Source: Chlorobium sp. (GTDB lineage Bacteria; Bacteroidota; Chlorobiia; Chlorobiales; Chlorobiaceae). From it: 64,000 nucleotides of DNA. The stretch covers positions 1 to 64,000 of the forward strand of contig JANQHQ010000014.1 in assembly GCA_028282595.1 (NCBI GenBank). Reading direction: 5' to 3'. Below are positions 43,098 to 51,001 of this stretch, piece by piece. The stretch's first letter is position 1, and every line of letters begins with the position of its first letter. A model generated the notes under the pieces. The model had not been told where the DNA came from and searched no databases. It saw only the letters and a list, made by a program, of their open reading frames with translations. The position numbers and the translations under genes are program-made.

Positions 43098-43225
43098 GCT
43101 GCGGCTTAACTCGTAAAATGGGCCAGAATCGGTCTATATTTTGACGGAATGCAGAGGTTTAGAGCTGATAAAAAAGTGTTTGTGCTGTATATTGTTGGGA
43201 GATGACAAGGAAATTGTTAGTACAG
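43098..43225 (+). repeat. Intergenic cassette repeat R3
   Basis: It opens GCTGCGGCTTAACTCGTAAA and contains CAGAATCGG, TTTAGAGCTGATAAAAAAG, TGTTTGTGCTGTATATTG and GATGACAAGGAAATTGTTAG. It is colinear with R1 and R2. It ends 36 bp before the TIR gene and contains a spurious upstream ATG (43202). The remainder of 42996-43261 shows no gene. Confidence 0.7.
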
Positions 43226-43261
43226 ATAAACGGTGTTAACCTAATCAAAGGAGAATCGACC

Positions 43262-43756
43262 ATGGTACGTAAGGCTTTTTACAGTTTTCATTACAAACCT
43301 GACAATTGGAGAGCTTCTCAAGTCAGAAATATGGGAGTTATTGAGGGCAACAAACCTGCCTCAGACAACGATTGGGAAGATGTTAAGAAAGGTGGCGATC
43401 CAGCCATCCAGAATTGGATCGACAATCAAATAAAAGGGAAGTCCGTCGCGATCATTCTTATTGGGGAGGAAACTGCAGGAAGAAAATGGATAAAATATGA
43501 GATTAAAAAAGCTTGGAATGATGGCAAGGGCGTTATGGGAATTTATGTTCATAATCTAAAGGACATGGATGAAAATCAATCAGATCAAGGGGCAAATCCT
43601 TTTGATGCCTATAAAGTGGATGGCGTCTCTATGGCAAAAATAGTCAAAGCATACGATCCCCCGTTTTCTACCAGCACATATGTGTATAGCCATATAAAAG
43701 AAAATCTTGCTGAATGGATTGAGACAGCCATCGAAATTCGAGGGAAATATGATTGA
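43262..43756 (+). CDS. TIR-domain protein, Thoeris ThsB-like
   Basis: 164 aa; the start at 43262 has AAAGGAG upstream. The in-frame ATG at 43202 is inside repeat R3 and has no such site. The whole protein is one TIR-like (DUF1863/MTH538) domain: KAFYSFHYKPDNWRASQVRN (first strand and loop), KSVAIILIGEETAGRKWIKYEI with W76 and E80 (the position of the TIR NAD-cleaving Glu), and VMGIYVHNLKD. The same layout is found in ThsB, which makes cyclic ADP-ribose-type signals from NAD+ on phage infection. The partner is the SLOG-patatin gene 41 bp downstream. Confidence 0.8.
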   Translation: MVRKAFYSFHYKPDNWRASQVRNMGVIEGNKPASDNDWEDVKKGGDPAIQNWIDNQIKGKSVAIILIGEETAGRKWIKYEIKKAWNDGKGVMGIYVHNLKDMDENQSDQGANPFDAYKVDGVSMAKIVKAYDPPFSTSTYVYSHIKENLAEWIETAIEIRGKYD

Positions 43757-43797
43757 AATTAAATTGCTTTCGCGGCGGGTAGTGAGGAGATAATTTA

Positions 43798-45420
43798 ATG
43801 GTCTTACGTTTGCCTTTACAAGGAGTGAGGGTTCATCTCTCAGGGGCTGTGCCTGAATCATCAACCCCAGAACAGGCCCACGGAATCCATTCTTTCGTTC
43901 AAAAGCTAGCTAGTAAAATCTTTAGTGAGGGCGGTACGGTTATTCATGGGAGCCACCCATCGCTGTTGAAACCTCTAGAGAACTCGGCGAGAGCCTTTTT
44001 GGAGGTGGGAGGACAGAAAGATTCGCTTACACTGGTTCGAGCCCAGAAGTTTGCTGAAAACTATGAACAATTGGAGGAAATGGATCGTCAGCGTCAATAC
44101 GCAACTGTTCAAATCGTCCCAGCTTTAGAAGGCAATCCAAACAAAAGTTTAATACCGATGCGAGAATGGATGGCAGAAAGATCTGATGCTGTCATCTGTA
44201 TTGGTGGAAAATGTTGGGACATCAATAAGGTACAGGCTGGAGTTCCCGCTGAACTTGAAGCTATGCTGTCAATCGGAAAACCAGGATTCGTCGTCGCAGG
44301 TTTCGGAGGGGCGATATCCGGTTACGTTCAAGAAGATCCAGCATTACTTTCTCGACTAAAGAACGGTCTCACTGCTTTACAAAATCAAGAGATTGCGAAT
44401 AGTACCTCAGTCGATAACCTCGTGGATTCCATTGTTGATCAACTGAAGCTTTTACCACTTGTGCGTCAAAGAGTTTCTCGGGGGCGTAATTTTCGAATCT
44501 TAGCTCTCGATGGTGGCGGCCTGCGAGGCACATTCACCGCCGCAGTGCTTACAAAGTGGGACGACATGATCAAATCTGGCGGTGGCAACAGTTTGATTGA
44601 GCATTTTGACCTCGTGGCAGGTACATCCACTGGCGCAATTCTCGCAATTGGGCTAGGTCTTGGCTTTACTCCGTTGGAAATGCTGACCTTTTATCGGGAA
44701 GAAGGGCCAAAAATCTTTCCTAAAGACAGGAAATTGAGGCATTGGCTAAAGTCCAAGCACGAATCCACAACACTTCGCAACGTGCTACAAAAGAAATTTT
44801 TTGATTGCAAGCTCTCTTGTGATTCGCGCTGCAGACTTGTTATTCCGACTGTTAGAGCAGTCCATGGAGAGGCTGAAGCTATTGTGACTGCTCACACACC
44901 AGATCGAACAGCGTTTCAAGATATTACGGCTGTAGATGCTGCACTCGCATCTTCAGCAGCACCAACCTATTTCGATGAAGCGGTGTGGAATGGACCTGTT
45001 GCGACAGAGACTTTCTTAGATGGTGGTATATGGGCCAATAATCCGGTCCTTCCAGCACTAGCCGAGGCTGTAAGATACCTTAAAATCCCATTGGACCGGA
45101 TTGACGTATTGAGTGTTGGAACCATTGGCAATGAGGCTGATTTTGCAGAATCACTAGGAAAGGGGAAAGCAGGGTGGGCACCGACGAGTGCGGACCTCTT
45201 CTTTGCCGCTCAAGAGCATGCTGCGTTAACTATGGCAGAAAGTTTCCTCGGGCCAGCTCGCCTTCTGCGTGTCAATCAACAAACACCTAGTCCAATAAAG
45301 CTTGATGATCATGATGCAATTGAAGATATGGCCGAGAGAGGAAACAATGTAGGAAAAGATTCTTTTGTGGCGGTTAGGTCACGGTTTTTCGATGGTATCC
45401 ATGTGCCCGATTGGCGATAA
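43798..45420 (+). CDS. SLOG-patatin fusion, putative signal-activated phospholipase
   Basis: 540 aa; GAGGAG 8 bp upstream fixes the start. Residues 9-215 resemble a SLOG nucleotide-binding domain: VRVHLSGAVPESS (first strand with SG), FSEGGTVIHGSHPSL, and SDAVICIGGKCWDI followed by GVPAELEAMLSIGKPGFVVA (the GG...E pattern of LOG/DprA folds). Residues 231-510 are patatin: ILALDGGGLRGTF oxyanion loop, GTSTG with nucleophile S277, and LDGGIWANNP with D408. Patatins hydrolyse membrane lipids; a SLOG domain in ThsA binds the TIR-made cyclic nucleotide. The inference is a lipase held off until the upstream TIR product binds. No signal peptide. Confidence 0.8.
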   Translation: MVLRLPLQGVRVHLSGAVPESSTPEQAHGIHSFVQKLASKIFSEGGTVIHGSHPSLLKPLENSARAFLEVGGQKDSLTLVRAQKFAENYEQLEEMDRQRQYATVQIVPALEGNPNKSLIPMREWMAERSDAVICIGGKCWDINKVQAGVPAELEAMLSIGKPGFVVAGFGGAISGYVQEDPALLSRLKNGLTALQNQEIANSTSVDNLVDSIVDQLKLLPLVRQRVSRGRNFRILALDGGGLRGTFTAAVLTKWDDMIKSGGGNSLIEHFDLVAGTSTGAILAIGLGLGFTPLEMLTFYREEGPKIFPKDRKLRHWLKSKHESTTLRNVLQKKFFDCKLSCDSRCRLVIPTVRAVHGEAEAIVTAHTPDRTAFQDITAVDAALASSAAPTYFDEAVWNGPVATETFLDGGIWANNPVLPALAEAVRYLKIPLDRIDVLSVGTIGNEADFAESLGKGKAGWAPTSADLFFAAQEHAALTMAESFLGPARLLRVNQQTPSPIKLDDHDAIEDMAERGNNVGKDSFVAVRSRFFDGIHVPDWR

Positions 45421-45421
45421 A

Positions 45422-45495
45422 TGGTTGAAAAAAGTGTTATCAAATCGTTTGTGAGGTATAGTATTTATGGAGTAATTGAAAGTTCTGTAAAGCAC
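45422..45495 (+). repeat. Cassette repeat R4, partial and diverged
   Basis: Only the second half of the repeat is seen: GAAAAAAGTGTTATC, GTTTGTGAGGTATAG, GAGTAATTGAAAGTTCTGTA. It begins right after the patatin stop and lies 147 bp before the next gene. The match is weaker than among R1-R3. 45496-45642 is AT-rich with no gene. Confidence 0.45.
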
Positions 45496-45642
45496 TAACC
45501 AGGAAAACAATCTCACTATGTGTTTTGATCGTCTTGGGATTAGAATAGCATAAATTGTATAAAATGTTTGCTTTTTTCTATGGATAATGAGTGTCGTGAT
45601 ATTTTGATGGTTTATTGTTTTTGATATCTAAACTTTATTTGT

Positions 45643-47907
45643 ATGTGTAATAGTGCTGATAATGACATGGGCTTGACGATAATTGAAAGGTCGCTAAAAG
45701 AAAAAATTGATGATAAGCATTTTGTGAAAAATGTATGTCGAACTTGTTTTATGAATGGCGAATCATGTATTTATCGCTATGATATTGTAGAGCATAATCA
45801 AAAAGTTAAGTTTGTCAAAGATTCTTCAGCTTTTGTGTTAATGCCTTTTGGTGGTACACTTGAACAGGTGTATAATGCGCAGATAAAGCCATGCTTGCAT
45901 CATGCGCTAACGAAGAATAATAATATGGATGACTGCAACGTTTATCGGTCTGATGATGCAAGTTCTGGTGCGGGTTATATAATATGTCAAAGGATATGTA
46001 GACAGATTCAAGAGTCACAGTTGGTTTGTGCTGAAATATCTACTTATAACTCTAACGTATATTACGAGCTAGGGTTTGCTTATGCTCTTGAGAGAGATAT
46101 TGCATTATTTGTTCAGGAGAAAGGCTGGAAAAAAATACGAAATAAAATAATGAATGATCTTGGCGTATTTGAAGAGCATGTAAATGCCTATGTGCCTTTT
46201 GAGATGTTGTATAGTAAAGATGTCGTGCTTTGGGATTTTGAAGACGCCAAAATAAGATGGGAAAAGAGCGGAAATAAAAATAATAATTCATCACATGATA
46301 ATATTGATCATGTGAATCAACAAAAAGATGAGGGCGTAGTAAAAAAAGAAGTTATAACAATAATACTTGCTGATACAACATGTTTCTACGAAGAGGTTTC
46401 TGGTCGTAAGTTGAAGTATGCTATACACGATTTGGCAAGAAGTGCAATTCATGGGGCAATTGAAGAAATAAAATATAAAAATCAAATTAATGAATGGTCT
46501 GGTGATAATATAGAGATTCACGATATTGTCGTTGGGAATCCAATTGATAGAGATGATTTAGATTGCTTTTTTGAGATTAAGAAAAAAGTGGAGGAGAGTT
46601 CAATTGTTATAATATGTACATCACAAGATCAACCGATCTCCTATTTTTGGATAGGATTTCTTCATGGAAAAGAAAAGACGGTGATTCCTATAACGCCATT
46701 AAAGCCTAAGACGAATGATGCAAATATAAGAATAGAAGATAATTCGGATCTAGAAAACAAAAAGGAAAAAGTTCCTTTTGATGTTAGGGCATTGTGGCAT
46801 ATTCATTTTTACTGCAATGAAGTAGATAAGCTACAGTGGCAAATTAAAAAGATGTTAGAGAATATTTTGACAAAAAATAGAGATAAATATGCTCAAAAGA
46901 TATTTTGGAGAGAAATTGAAGAGAATAGTAGTGTCTCGATTTATGTTGGTTCTTCGAAAACGGATGATCTAAAAAGACATGCGGTCGGAGAGTGGGATTT
47001 TAAAACTGTGGCTGAGCTGACAGGATATTACACTTTGACAAATAAGGCAATAAAGTTAAATATAGAAGCTCCGATTATAAAATTAAATTATGGGGCTGAG
47101 GATTTTACAAACTATCTTACAGAAAAATTGTTTAAGAATAATTCTATAATTATAGGTACTCCTGATATAAATGATATTTCAGAGATTGCATTGTCAATAT
47201 CTACAGATTTAATGCCCTATGGTGATAGTAAAAGCAAGGGATTGTCAAAAAATATAATATCGGTGAAGTCAATACCCAAAACAAATATAAAATATAATTA
47301 TTTTATAGAGTATAGTGGTAAAACTCAGCAAAGAGGTTTTTATGAATATGATAAAGGCGTCAGGGTAGATGGAGGGAGTTATATATCAAAATATATAGAT
47401 TATGACGTGCCGTCTAAGCATGGTTATTCAGAGCAATATGCTTACATTGCAAAATATAGGATATATAATGTGAAAAATGAAGGTGTTGATGTTGTAATGC
47501 TTCAAGGTTCAACCGGTCCTTCTACGTTAGCGATAGCTCAAATGCTGACTGGGTGTATAAATTCCGATTATACTATATTTTCTGATAAAAAAGATTATCA
47601 CGAAAAAGTTGATATAATAAAAAAAATATACAAAAAATATGAATACGAGTCTTTGTGTTTGATGAAAGAAGAGCTAAGATTGAAAAAAAGAACTGATCTG
47701 CATCAATATTATAAGTCACATCTTCAGGATTTATGTGGTCATTTGAATGATAAGGTGACGGATTATGCAAGTGTAGAGGCTATAATGAAAGTATTTGTTG
47801 TGGATGGTGGAAAATCTAATACAGACGAAAGATTAATAGCCTGGATAGAGTTTATGCCTGGATTTCCCAGAGTTAAGGATGGTGCAAATGTTTGTAAGAT
47901 TAAATAG
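45643..47907 (+). CDS. Multidomain nucleoside deoxyribosyltransferase-like protein, AT-rich
   Basis: 754 aa and by far the most AT-rich gene in the window, so recently acquired from a different donor. A Cys cluster (VCRTCFMNGESC, 31-42) may bind zinc. Residues 60-160 match the nucleoside 2-deoxyribosyltransferase/DRHyd fold: AFVLMPFGGTLEQVY, ICRQIQESQLVCAEIS and NSNVYYELGFAYALE with the catalytic-type Glu142. Residues 235-410 look like a second, degenerate copy (SSIVIICTSQDQPISYFWIG). Residues 425-750 are unassigned but Rossmann-like (SIYVGSS, GEWDFKTVAEL, NNSIIIGTPDINDISEIAL). DRHyd domains are known from predicted conflict systems. No clear ribosome binding site; a start at 45667 is possible. 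Confidence 0.6.
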   Translation: MCNSADNDMGLTIIERSLKEKIDDKHFVKNVCRTCFMNGESCIYRYDIVEHNQKVKFVKDSSAFVLMPFGGTLEQVYNAQIKPCLHHALTKNNNMDDCNVYRSDDASSGAGYIICQRICRQIQESQLVCAEISTYNSNVYYELGFAYALERDIALFVQEKGWKKIRNKIMNDLGVFEEHVNAYVPFEMLYSKDVVLWDFEDAKIRWEKSGNKNNNSSHDNIDHVNQQKDEGVVKKEVITIILADTTCFYEEVSGRKLKYAIHDLARSAIHGAIEEIKYKNQINEWSGDNIEIHDIVVGNPIDRDDLDCFFEIKKKVEESSIVIICTSQDQPISYFWIGFLHGKEKTVIPITPLKPKTNDANIRIEDNSDLENKKEKVPFDVRALWHIHFYCNEVDKLQWQIKKMLENILTKNRDKYAQKIFWREIEENSSVSIYVGSSKTDDLKRHAVGEWDFKTVAELTGYYTLTNKAIKLNIEAPIIKLNYGAEDFTNYLTEKLFKNNSIIIGTPDINDISEIALSISTDLMPYGDSKSKGLSKNIISVKSIPKTNIKYNYFIEYSGKTQQRGFYEYDKGVRVDGGSYISKYIDYDVPSKHGYSEQYAYIAKYRIYNVKNEGVDVVMLQGSTGPSTLAIAQMLTGCINSDYTIFSDKKDYHEKVDIIKKIYKKYEYESLCLMKEELRLKKRTDLHQYYKSHLQDLCGHLNDKVTDYASVEAIMKVFVVDGGKSNTDERLIAWIEFMPGFPRVKDGANVCKIK

Positions 47908-48039
47908 AATATTATGAGGGCTATAATTAAGAGAGGCGTCGTTTAATAATTTTAAAAAGTGATTGGGGAAATTCTATGTTAAAAGATAAATAAAAACACC
48001 TCAACGATTCAACAAATCACAGTTCAACAACTCATCCCC

Positions 48040-48621
48040 TCATTCCACCTCAATCCCATACCCATCCAGCAACCCCACAACCCCTGCAAGGGAAAAATGT
48101 GCTTTGCGAATCCGGTTTGTTTCCGGGTTGATGGAGAAATTGTAAGCCGTTCGGAAATCGGCTTTTTCGAGGTTCGTGTGGTCGAAGGTTGCGCGCATCA
48201 AATCGCAGTTGGAGAAAACTGAGCCGGTGAGGTCGGCGTTGGTGAAATCGGTTTCCTGGAGGTCGCAGTCGGTGAAGCGGGTGTTCTTGATGGTGAGCCG
48301 GTTGAAGACGGAGAGCTTCAGCATGCAGCTTTCGAATTCGAATTCCAGCAGCAGCGGCCTGCAGTCGCAGAACTGCAATCCAAGCAGTTTGCAGTTCGCG
48401 AAGAGGACTTCCTGAAATCCCGTGTCCCTGAGTTTCGCAAGGCTGAGATCGCAGTTGTCGAAGGTGCAGTTCCGGAACGTTACGCCGGAAAGATCGGAAC
48501 TATCGAGGTTGCAATGGCTGAACCGGCACTCCTCGTACGTTCCTTGAAGCGGGTTTTTCTCGTCGAAGGAGGTTTTTTCGAAAACCCGGTTTTCGGTCAA
48601 TGCTGTTGCTTTGCCGTTCAT
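48040..48621 (-). CDS. Pentapeptide-repeat protein, Qnr-like
   Basis: 193 aa, starting at MNGKATAL. Regular A(D/N)LXX-type coils run from about residue 30 to 165: CRFSHCNLDSSDLSGVTFRN, CTFDNCDLSLAKL, NTRFTDCDLQETDFTNADL, CDLMRATFDHTNLEKADF. There is a break near the centre (PLLLEFEFESCML), and the end NPETNRIRKAHFSLAGVVGLLDGYGIEV matches the capping region of Qnr-type proteins, which mimic DNA and protect gyrase from quinolones. Whether this one does so is unknown; many pentapeptide proteins have other roles. It is divergent from the CPBP gene, 30 bp away. Confidence 0.85.
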   Translation of the reverse strand: MNGKATALTENRVFEKTSFDEKNPLQGTYEECRFSHCNLDSSDLSGVTFRNCTFDNCDLSLAKLRDTGFQEVLFANCKLLGLQFCDCRPLLLEFEFESCMLKLSVFNRLTIKNTRFTDCDLQETDFTNADLTGSVFSNCDLMRATFDHTNLEKADFRTAYNFSINPETNRIRKAHFSLAGVVGLLDGYGIEVE

Positions 48622-48651
48622 GATGTATAATAAGGAAAAGAACCTTTTTCG

Positions 48652-49263
48652 ATGCGAAAGCTTTCTCTGCTCCGATTTCCGCTCGTTCTCCTTCTGCTGT
48701 TCGTGTTGCCCGTGCTTCTGATCGTCACCGGGGTTGTTCCGTTTTCGCTCCGCTTCCCGGTGCTGGTGCTGATTTTTCTTTTCGTGCTCGCCTATAGCGC
48801 TGCAAGGGGATTCAGCCTGGCCGAGCTCGGTATACGCAAGGACAACCTTGCGGTATCTCTCGGGATCAATGGTGTGCTGTCCCTGTTCTTCCTGGCTCTG
48901 TTTGCTCTGCTGTTTTACGTTCGTTTGATACCGGGGCCGTTCTTTCCTGCATGGGGCGTGTTCATTCTCTTTTATTTTTTGTTCGCAAGCCCCGTACAGG
49001 AATTTCTGTTCCGGGGTTTTCTCTTTGCCGAGATGCGGGCTGCGGGAATTCGGCGGGCCTGGGTGCTGATCGTTGTTTCCGCCTTGTCGTTTTCCTTTGT
49101 CCATAGCATTTACGGGGACCGGTTGACGCTTGCGGTTACGTTTGCTGTGGGTATCCTCTGGGCCGGGATCTATTACCGGATTCCCAATCTCGCGGGCGTG
49201 TCGCTCTCTCACGCTATCGTGGGTTTTCTTGCGATTCTTGCCGGAATCGCGAGAAAGCTGTAA
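48652..49263 (+). CDS. CPBP-family intramembrane protein, altered EExxxR motif
   Basis: 203 aa with six to seven hydrophobic helices. The CPBP (Abi/CAAX protease) motifs are PVQEFLFRGFLFAE, where the usual Glu-Glu pair reads Gln-Glu, then SFSFVHS with the first His and LSHAIVG with the second. Loss of the first Glu could reduce or abolish proteolysis, though the other three ligands remain. It is upstream of the TolC gene on the same strand (about 125 bp) and divergent from the pentapeptide gene. Confidence 0.8.
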   Translation: MRKLSLLRFPLVLLLLFVLPVLLIVTGVVPFSLRFPVLVLIFLFVLAYSAARGFSLAELGIRKDNLAVSLGINGVLSLFFLALFALLFYVRLIPGPFFPAWGVFILFYFLFASPVQEFLFRGFLFAEMRAAGIRRAWVLIVVSALSFSFVHSIYGDRLTLAVTFAVGILWAGIYYRIPNLAGVSLSHAIVGFLAILAGIARKL

Positions 49264-49389
49264 CCTACAGGACGAACTTTTCGCCGTGCAGGTTTGCCGG
49301 CGCTCCCGGAGGGGGGAATGTTCCGGTTTCCTATCCCGGTAGTGTCGTTGTTCGACCGTTGAATGAGAAACGTTTTTTCCGGAAAACAC

Positions 49390-50826
49390 ATGTCCCTATA
49401 CAGGACGGCGACCATTCTCTGTTTACTTCTTTTCCCCTTGCGGGCCTACGCGGAAACGCCCTCCGCGGAACCCGTGACGAAAGAGACCTTTATCGATCTT
49501 CTTGAAAGAAATCATCCGATTTTCGCCAAAGAGCGTCTCGCGCAGCGTATCGAAGAGGCCGACCGGCGGAGCACTCTCGGGGAAGCGGACTGGAATTTTT
49601 CTTCTTCCCTGACATACAGCCGTGAGGAACCGACGTTTTCGGTTTCCGGGCCGGAGCGTACCGACGCGCTCACCCTGCGGACCGGTATGGCGAAGCAGTT
49701 CTGGAATACCGGGGGACGCCTGACGGCAACCTATTCGATAAGCCGGGCGTCCAATACCATCGAGCAGACCCCGTTTTTTTCCTATCCCGAAAAGTTTTAC
49801 GAGAACAGTGTCGAGCTGGAGTACGCGCAGCCCCTGCTGAGGAACCGGGGAGGCCTTCTCAATCGCCTCCAGTACGACCTGAAGCGTTATGACGTCGATA
49901 TTTCGGGTGTTCGCGCATTGGAAACGATCGAGGACTTTCTGGTCGATGCCGTATCGAAATATCTCGACTGGGTCTATCTCGAGGAACAGAAGAAAATCGT
50001 TTCGAGGAGGCTCCGGCTCAGCCGGAGCGAGCTGCAGCGGGCCCAACGCAAGTTCAAGGCCTACCTGGTCGATTCGGTCGACGTGATCCGCGCAAGGGAC
50101 GCCGTAACCACATGGCGCCAGAACCTCGGTCTGGTCGACTCCCGTTTAAGTGCGATCCGCTCCGAACTCGCCGTTCTGGTTCAGGACGAACGGTTTCTCA
50201 GTGCGATGCCGGACTTCGATCTGTTTGCCGTCGAACGGCCGGGGTCGCTCGATGCGGCGAGGAAAGGACTGGAGGATCGTTCGCGCATACTGAGAATCCT
50301 GAGGTTGCAGCAGGCCCAGCTCGATATCAGTGCAAGGGGGTACAGGGAGACCGCCAAGCCGGATCTTTCCCTGATCGCTGCGCTCACGGCGAAAAACGGC
50401 GACGGGGATCTCCCGGATTCTTTCGGGCTCGAAAAAAATGACGCCGCCATAGGTCTGCAGTTGAGCGTTCCGGTTGAAAACAGGGCGGCCGAGGCGAATA
50501 TCGAGAAGGCGCGCCTGCAGAAACTTCGGCTGGACGAAGAAGACCGGGACGTCTCCCTTGACCTTACATCCTCGCTCGCTTCGATTCACGCGCAGTTGTG
50601 GAAGCTCTCGGAGGTATTGAGGCTCAACCGGGAGCAGATAGAGACCGCGCGGTTGAGAACGGTGGAGGAGACAAAACTCTACGAACAGGGGAGAGGGGAC
50701 CTGACTTTCGTTATCATGAGCCGGGACAACGAGGAGAGCGCCAAACTGGCATATGTCGAAAACGCGCTCGGCTACCAGAAGCTCTGGTTGCGTTATCAGG
50801 CGCTGATGGATGAGTTGTATGAGTGA
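49390..50826 (+). CDS. TolC-family outer-membrane channel protein
   Basis: 478 aa from the ATG at 49390, which begins a signal peptide (MSLYRTATILCLLLFPLRAYA); an in-frame ATG nine codons earlier lacks a signal-like start. Two TolC repeats are visible: TKETFIDLLERNHPIFAKERLAQRIEEAD opens the first, and DRSRILRILRLQQAQLDISARGYRETAKPD opens the second. Long coiled-coil helices and beta segments (SSSLTYSREEP, LRTGMAKQFWNTGG) alternate. It forms the exit duct for the RND pump that follows 175 bp downstream. No lipobox. Confidence 0.85.
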   Translation: MSLYRTATILCLLLFPLRAYAETPSAEPVTKETFIDLLERNHPIFAKERLAQRIEEADRRSTLGEADWNFSSSLTYSREEPTFSVSGPERTDALTLRTGMAKQFWNTGGRLTATYSISRASNTIEQTPFFSYPEKFYENSVELEYAQPLLRNRGGLLNRLQYDLKRYDVDISGVRALETIEDFLVDAVSKYLDWVYLEEQKKIVSRRLRLSRSELQRAQRKFKAYLVDSVDVIRARDAVTTWRQNLGLVDSRLSAIRSELAVLVQDERFLSAMPDFDLFAVERPGSLDAARKGLEDRSRILRILRLQQAQLDISARGYRETAKPDLSLIAALTAKNGDGDLPDSFGLEKNDAAIGLQLSVPVENRAAEANIEKARLQKLRLDEEDRDVSLDLTSSLASIHAQLWKLSEVLRLNREQIETARLRTVEETKLYEQGRGDLTFVIMSRDNEESAKLAYVENALGYQKLWLRYQALMDELYE

Positions 50827-50908
50827 GGGGAATTGTTGAATCGTTGATTTGTTGAATTGTTGAGTTGGATGAAGGGTAAGGAGCGGAAAGCTGGAGCAAA
50901 TGAACATA

Positions 50909-50936
50909 GTAGGGGCGAAATATTTTTCGCCCGTAC
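50909..50936 (+). repeat. REP palindrome (GTAG foot)
   Basis: GTAGGGGCGAAATATTTTTCGCCCGTAC is split as arms GGGCGAAA/TTTCGCCC with GTAG on the left. It lies between the TolC and first RND genes and belongs to the family at 13142-13173 and 166-193. Confidence 0.8.
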
Positions 50937-51001
50937 CCGAAGGTTGTGTGGTGAAGGATTTGTGATTTTTGATTGATGATTTTTGACATACTAAAACCTG
51001 C

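Noticed and set aside
48622..49389. N-terminal 256 codons of the frame leading into the pentapeptide protein
   Set aside because: Antisense to the CPBP gene; low-complexity basic sequence; the pentapeptide protein starts naturally at 48621.
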